DNA from: an uncultured Eubacteriales bacterium
Lineage (GTDB): Bacteria > Bacillota > Clostridia > Oscillospirales > Acutalibacteraceae
Direction: 5' to 3'
Length of the DNA: 16,571 nucleotides
Assembly: GCA_934501135.1 (NCBI GenBank)
Contig: CAKSUE010000001.1
Coordinates: 1 to 16,571 of the forward strand
In this document: piece by piece, positions 13,656 through 16,571 of the stretch
Layout of the letters: each line of letters starts with the position of its first letter
Numbering within the stretch: the stretch's first letter is position 1
Program-made: the position numbers and the translations under genes
Notes under the pieces: model-generated
Seen by the model: the letters and a program-made list of their open reading frames with translations, nothing else
Told to the model about the DNA's origin: nothing
Databases searched by the model: none

Positions 13656-15350
13656 TTAAACCAAGTACTTATTTTCTGAAACATCAAACAATCCCCTAGT
13701 TGTTATTCTTATCTCAGGTATAACAGGCAAGGCTAAAAAAGACAAAGTTGTAAAAGGATCTATATCCCTTGAAACACCCATCTTATACGCTATATCTTTA
13801 ATTTCATGCGCTACCAATGTTACCTTTTCAAACGGCTCCTGAGTCATGAGACCCATCACAGGAAGTGGCAATGTTTTAACAACTTTACCATTACTTACTA
13901 AAGTATAGCCTCCTTTAGTACTAATTAATTCCTTAGCTGCCATAATTATATCATCATCATTATCTCCAACAACAATCATATTATGCGAATCATGCGAAAC
14001 CGTCGACGCTATAGCTCCTCCTGATATTCCAAACCCTAACACCGCACCAACACCTAAGTTGCCTGTTTCTTTATGACGTTCAACTATCAAAACTTTATTA
14101 TATTCGCTGTTTGGCTTGAATATTCCATCACTTTCTGGGAGCCTGCACATTACTTTCTTGGTAAGAATTTGTCCACCAACAACTTTAATTACAGGTAACT
14201 CACTTCTTTTAATCCTATACTGTATATCCTCTTTTCCAAAAGGTTTAATATGAATACTATTAGTAAGTTTTGACGATGGTTCTTTTTCTTTCAATTTATT
14301 TTTAACATCTACAATATTTCCCTTAAAATAAACAGACTCTATATCTACAGTATTTAAATCATTCATAACAATAATATCTGCCTGATACCCAGGGGCTATT
14401 GCTCCTAAATTATTGAGTTTATATGTCCTTGCTGCATTAATAGTAGCCATACAAATAGCTTTAATAGGGTCCAAACCTAAATTAATTGCTTTTCTTACAC
14501 AATTGCTAATATGGCCCTCTCTTATTATATCATCTATATGCCTATCGTCTGTACAAAAGCAAAAACTTCTTGTATCTAATTTATTTTTTATTATTCCTTT
14601 AACTATATTTTCAAGATTTTTTGCAGCAGACCCTTCTCTAATATGCACCTGCATACCTATTCTTGCTTCTTTTAAAGCATAATTAAATTCCGTACACTCA
14701 TGGTCCGTGCTTATACCAGCAAGTCTATATGCATTAAGCTCAAACTCATTTAGACCTGATGCATGTCCATCACAAATATCAAACAAGTTCAACTTTTTAT
14801 GCATCTCTACGTCTGCACCTATTACTGCTGGTGCATTCATAACTTCTCCCAAACCTAATATACGTGGATTGGAAAGATAATGTTTCATCATCTCAGAATC
14901 AAACACACACCCGTTATCTTCTATTGGCAATGCTGGAACACAAGAAGGCATCATTACAAATACATTAGCGTCAACATCTTCTGTATGTTCTAGTATATAG
15001 TCTATGCCCTCTTTACCACACACATTGGCAGCCTCGTGAGGATCAGCTATGTAAGTAGTTGTTCCACAGGCCGAAGCTTCTTTAATTATCTGCGGTGGAG
15101 AAAGCAGAGTAGATTCAAAATGCAAATGTGAATCTATAAACCCCGGTACGAGATATTTTCCTTTAATATCAATTTCCTTTTTTCCTTTATAGCTACCTAC
15201 TCCAGCTATAATACCTTCACAAATAGCAACGTCTGCTTCGATGATTTCACTGGTAAAAACATTAACGACTAAAGCATTCTTAAAAACTAGATCTGCCTTT
15301 TCTTCCCCCAAAGATACTTTAGAAATCTTACGGTATAAGTCAATATCCAT
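13656..15350 (-). CDS. ade: Adenine deaminase
   Basis: Adenine deaminase converts adenine to hypoxanthine and ammonia for purine salvage. The 564-residue protein is a binuclear metal amidohydrolase of the Ade type. The metal-binding motif DSHLHFES (73-80, His75 and His77), TTTYIADPHEAANVCG (97-112, His105), and the later EVMNAPAVIG, GHASGL, STDHE and CTDDRH stretches are all present. The C-terminal domain with SHDSHNMIVVGDND also matches. ATG 15350 is preceded by GGGGTG; a GTG five codons upstream overlaps it. The next gene on the same strand, the small membrane protein, has its own promoter, so ade is probably transcribed alone. No terminator is visible behind it. Confidence 0.95.
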   Translation of the reverse strand: MDIDLYRKISKVSLGEEKADLVFKNALVVNVFTSEIIEADVAICEGIIAGVGSYKGKKEIDIKGKYLVPGFIDSHLHFESTLLSPPQIIKEASACGTTTYIADPHEAANVCGKEGIDYILEHTEDVDANVFVMMPSCVPALPIEDNGCVFDSEMMKHYLSNPRILGLGEVMNAPAVIGADVEMHKKLNLFDICDGHASGLNEFELNAYRLAGISTDHECTEFNYALKEARIGMQVHIREGSAAKNLENIVKGIIKNKLDTRSFCFCTDDRHIDDIIREGHISNCVRKAINLGLDPIKAICMATINAARTYKLNNLGAIAPGYQADIIVMNDLNTVDIESVYFKGNIVDVKNKLKEKEPSSKLTNSIHIKPFGKEDIQYRIKRSELPVIKVVGGQILTKKVMCRLPESDGIFKPNSEYNKVLIVERHKETGNLGVGAVLGFGISGGAIASTVSHDSHNMIVVGDNDDDIIMAAKELISTKGGYTLVSNGKVVKTLPLPVMGLMTQEPFEKVTLVAHEIKDIAYKMGVSRDIDPFTTLSFLALPVIPEIRITTRGLFDVSENKYLV

Positions 15351-15385
15351 GCGAATACACCCCACTTAAAATAATGATTTCTAAT

Positions 15386-15415
15386 ATAATATCATTGTCA
15401 AACTATATAAATCAA
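15386..15415 (-). promoter_or_regulatory. Probable promoter of ade
   Basis: Minus-strand TATTAT (15391-15386) carries the TG extension (TGATATTAT). TTGATT (15415-15410) is 18 bases upstream. A perfect TTGACA at 15400-15395 lies in the same stretch but has no -10 at the right distance. Confidence 0.45.
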
Positions 15416-15439
15416 TATCATTTTGTTAAATTAATATTA

Positions 15440-16288
15440 TTAACTAATTTTATCTTTAACCAACTCTGGGTTCATTCTACTGTAATGAAATATGTACTGT
15501 TGCGCTATTCCAGCATAATGTCCGAAATCTTCAGGACACATTCCAGTAAACAGTTCCCTCATAGCTCTCTTCATCCATACGTCCATCGGGAAAGCCTCTA
15601 ATCTATGAAAACCATACAATAATGTGCATTCAGATACTTTCGGACCCACTCCCTTTATTTTCTGAAGTTCTAATCTGGCTAAATCTATATCCATATTTTT
15701 TATAGCTTCCAAATCAACTTCTTTTTTCACAACTTTTTTAGCTGCGTCTAATATATATCCAGCCCTAAATCCGCTTCTTAATGGTTTTAAATTATCTTCC
15801 GAAAGACTTGATAAAACGTCTGCATTTGGAAAAGAATAAATTCCGTCACAAATTTCCTCTCCAAACCCTTCACATAGTCTCGTTATTATACCTCTTATTC
15901 TTGGTATATTATTATTTTGAGAAATTATAAAAGAGCACAAAGCTTCCCAAGGATCTTGCGAGAGTATCCTAATTCCAGGAGCATAGTCACACGCTATTTT
16001 CATTGTATTATTAATGCCACTAAGATTTGATTTTACATCACTATAGTTAAGATCCAAATCAAAATATTTTCTCCAAATATTCTCAAAGTCCTCTTCTGAT
16101 GTATTAATTAGAATAATTTTGTTTTCTTTTTCACAAATCTGTAAATATCTGTTGAAAGCTACACCTTGAAAAGTGTTTTCATTAATTTTCTGCCACCTGA
16201 AGCATTGTCCGCAATCGAATGTTTCCTCCAAATTAAATTCATCAAATTCAGTTATTTCTACATTCTTACCGACAAATTTATATTTCAA
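15440..16288 (-). CDS. ogg: 8-oxoguanine DNA glycosylase / AP lyase (OGG1-type)
   Basis: This base-excision repair enzyme removes 8-oxoguanine opposite C and nicks the abasic site. The 282 residues show the OGG N-terminal domain (FDCGQCFRWQ, 24-33), the SQNNNIPRI segment (124-132) that senses the base, and the helix-hairpin-helix with KIKGVGPKVSECTLL (210-224) including catalytic Lys217, then FPMDVWMKR (233-241) with catalytic Asp236. All key residues are intact. TTG 16288 fits an AAGGATG SD; GTG 16297 lies inside that SD and is the less likely alternative. The gene is at the right edge of the minus-strand block, beside the putative origin region. Confidence 0.93.
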   Translation of the reverse strand: MKYKFVGKNVEITEFDEFNLEETFDCGQCFRWQKINENTFQGVAFNRYLQICEKENKIILINTSEEDFENIWRKYFDLDLNYSDVKSNLSGINNTMKIACDYAPGIRILSQDPWEALCSFIISQNNNIPRIRGIITRLCEGFGEEICDGIYSFPNADVLSSLSEDNLKPLRSGFRAGYILDAAKKVVKKEVDLEAIKNMDIDLARLELQKIKGVGPKVSECTLLYGFHRLEAFPMDVWMKRAMRELFTGMCPEDFGHYAGIAQQYIFHYSRMNPELVKDKIS

Positions 16289-16324
16289 CTTCCACACATC
16301 CTTAAATTAACTATCATTTCAACA

Positions 16325-16330
16325 ATTATA
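16325..16330 (-). promoter_or_regulatory. Probable -10 element of ogg
   Basis: A perfect TATAAT on the minus strand is placed so that transcription would begin about 30 bases before the TTG of ogg. The -35 region is poor (TGTAAA with a 17-base gap), so the promoter may be weak or need an activator. Confidence 0.4.
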
Positions 16331-16376
16331 CTCTAAATTCAATATTTTTTACAGCCTAAAAGTTTGAATAAATATA

Positions 16377-16405
16377 TTGACATACGATAAATTACATATT
16401 GTTAT
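16377..16405 (+). promoter_or_regulatory. Possible plus-strand promoter in the right-end intergenic region
   Basis: A perfect TTGACA (16377-16382) is followed after 17 bases by TGTTAT (16400-16405, 4 of 6). It faces the window end, so it would drive a gene starting beyond 16571. The region is AT-rich and chance matches are expected. Confidence 0.3.
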
Positions 16406-16483
16406 TAAATTATTCATAGTTTTTTTATATTTCTGATCTTGTTGAAAAAACTTTTAACCATAATTTTCAGCTATATTGGGTAG

Positions 16484-16555
16484 TTCTCCACACTTTCAAC
16501 AGGGTTTTCAACATTCATAACAATCTTTTCAACTTTCTCATCCGAATATTCAACA
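16484..16555 (+). repeat. Phased DnaA-box-like array (putative origin or dnaA promoter edge)
   Basis: TTCTCCACA (16484), TTTTCAACA (16505), TTTTCAACT (16526) and TATTCAACA (16547) start exactly 21 bases apart in one orientation. CTTTCAACA (16493) abuts the first. A TTTTCAACA in reverse orientation lies at 16440-16448, and ATTTCAACA at 16316-16324. The first copy is one mismatch from the DnaA box TTATCCACA; the others differ at two or more positions. The 283 bases between the ogg start and the window end contain no gene, and an AT-rich stretch (16331-16440) lies beside the array. The window ends on TATAAT. DnaA binding is inferred. Confidence 0.5.
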
Positions 16556-16571
16556 TTACATTCGGTATAAT

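Noticed and set aside
16484..16567. CRISPR array or plasmid iterons at the right end
   Set aside because: Only the first 9 bases of each 21-bp unit are alike, far too short for CRISPR repeats, and the surroundings are chromosomal housekeeping genes.

Overview
The window is AT-rich chromosomal DNA of a Gram-positive, low-GC bacterium, most likely an anaerobic member of the Clostridia (Bacillota). The reasons are the strong GGAGG-type ribosome sites, frequent TTG and GTG starts, a small clostridial 2[4Fe-4S] ferredoxin, a clostridial-type adenine deaminase and OGG-type glycosylase, and a gene block matching the origin-proximal yaaO-yaaQ-holB-yaaT-yabB-yabC region of Bacillus and its relatives. 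I see no phage, transposon, CRISPR array, tRNA or rRNA.

Layout. Positions 1-54 hold the tail of an unidentified plus-strand gene, followed by a clear terminator. Next on the plus strand come two coupled half-length TauE/SafE (TSUP) membrane proteins (188-909) and a divergent GpsA-type glycerol-3-phosphate dehydrogenase (967-1926). A tightly overlapping minus-strand run (5761 down to 1923) encodes a zinc-type ABC importer (ZnuA lipoprotein, ZnuC ATPase, ZnuB permease), then RuvX and a VanZ-like membrane protein. Its promoter is divergent from that of lepA (5929-7740, plus). A bidirectional terminator separates lepA from a long minus-strand block: decarboxylase, DarA (c-di-AMP receptor), HolB, RicT, ferredoxin, TrmN6 and RsmI (13309 down to 7800). 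Upstream of it lie a 50-residue single-span membrane protein with its own strong promoter, adenine deaminase, and an 8-oxoguanine glycosylase (16288 down to 15440).

The last ~280 bases have no gene. They contain an AT-rich stretch and DnaA-box-like sequences, four of which start exactly 21 bp apart in the same orientation. The window stops on a TATAAT. With the minus-strand bias of the genes to its left and the origin-proximal synteny, this looks like the edge of a replication origin or a dnaA promoter. That is an inference, because the next gene lies outside the window.

How the genes relate: the decarboxylase-to-RsmI block combines second-messenger sensing (DarA), clamp loading (HolB), RNase Y control (RicT, an Fe-S protein) and tRNA/rRNA methylation (TrmN6, RsmI), with a ferredoxin gene directly after RicT. 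LepA and RsmI both act on ribosome function. The metal importer is unusually joined to RuvX and a VanZ-like protein. No single undescribed system stands out. The most interesting leads are the phased box array at the right end, the ferredoxin next to RicT, the zinc-ruvX-vanZ operon, the SD sites that contain a decoy ATG, and the leader-like small gene before the decarboxylase operon.
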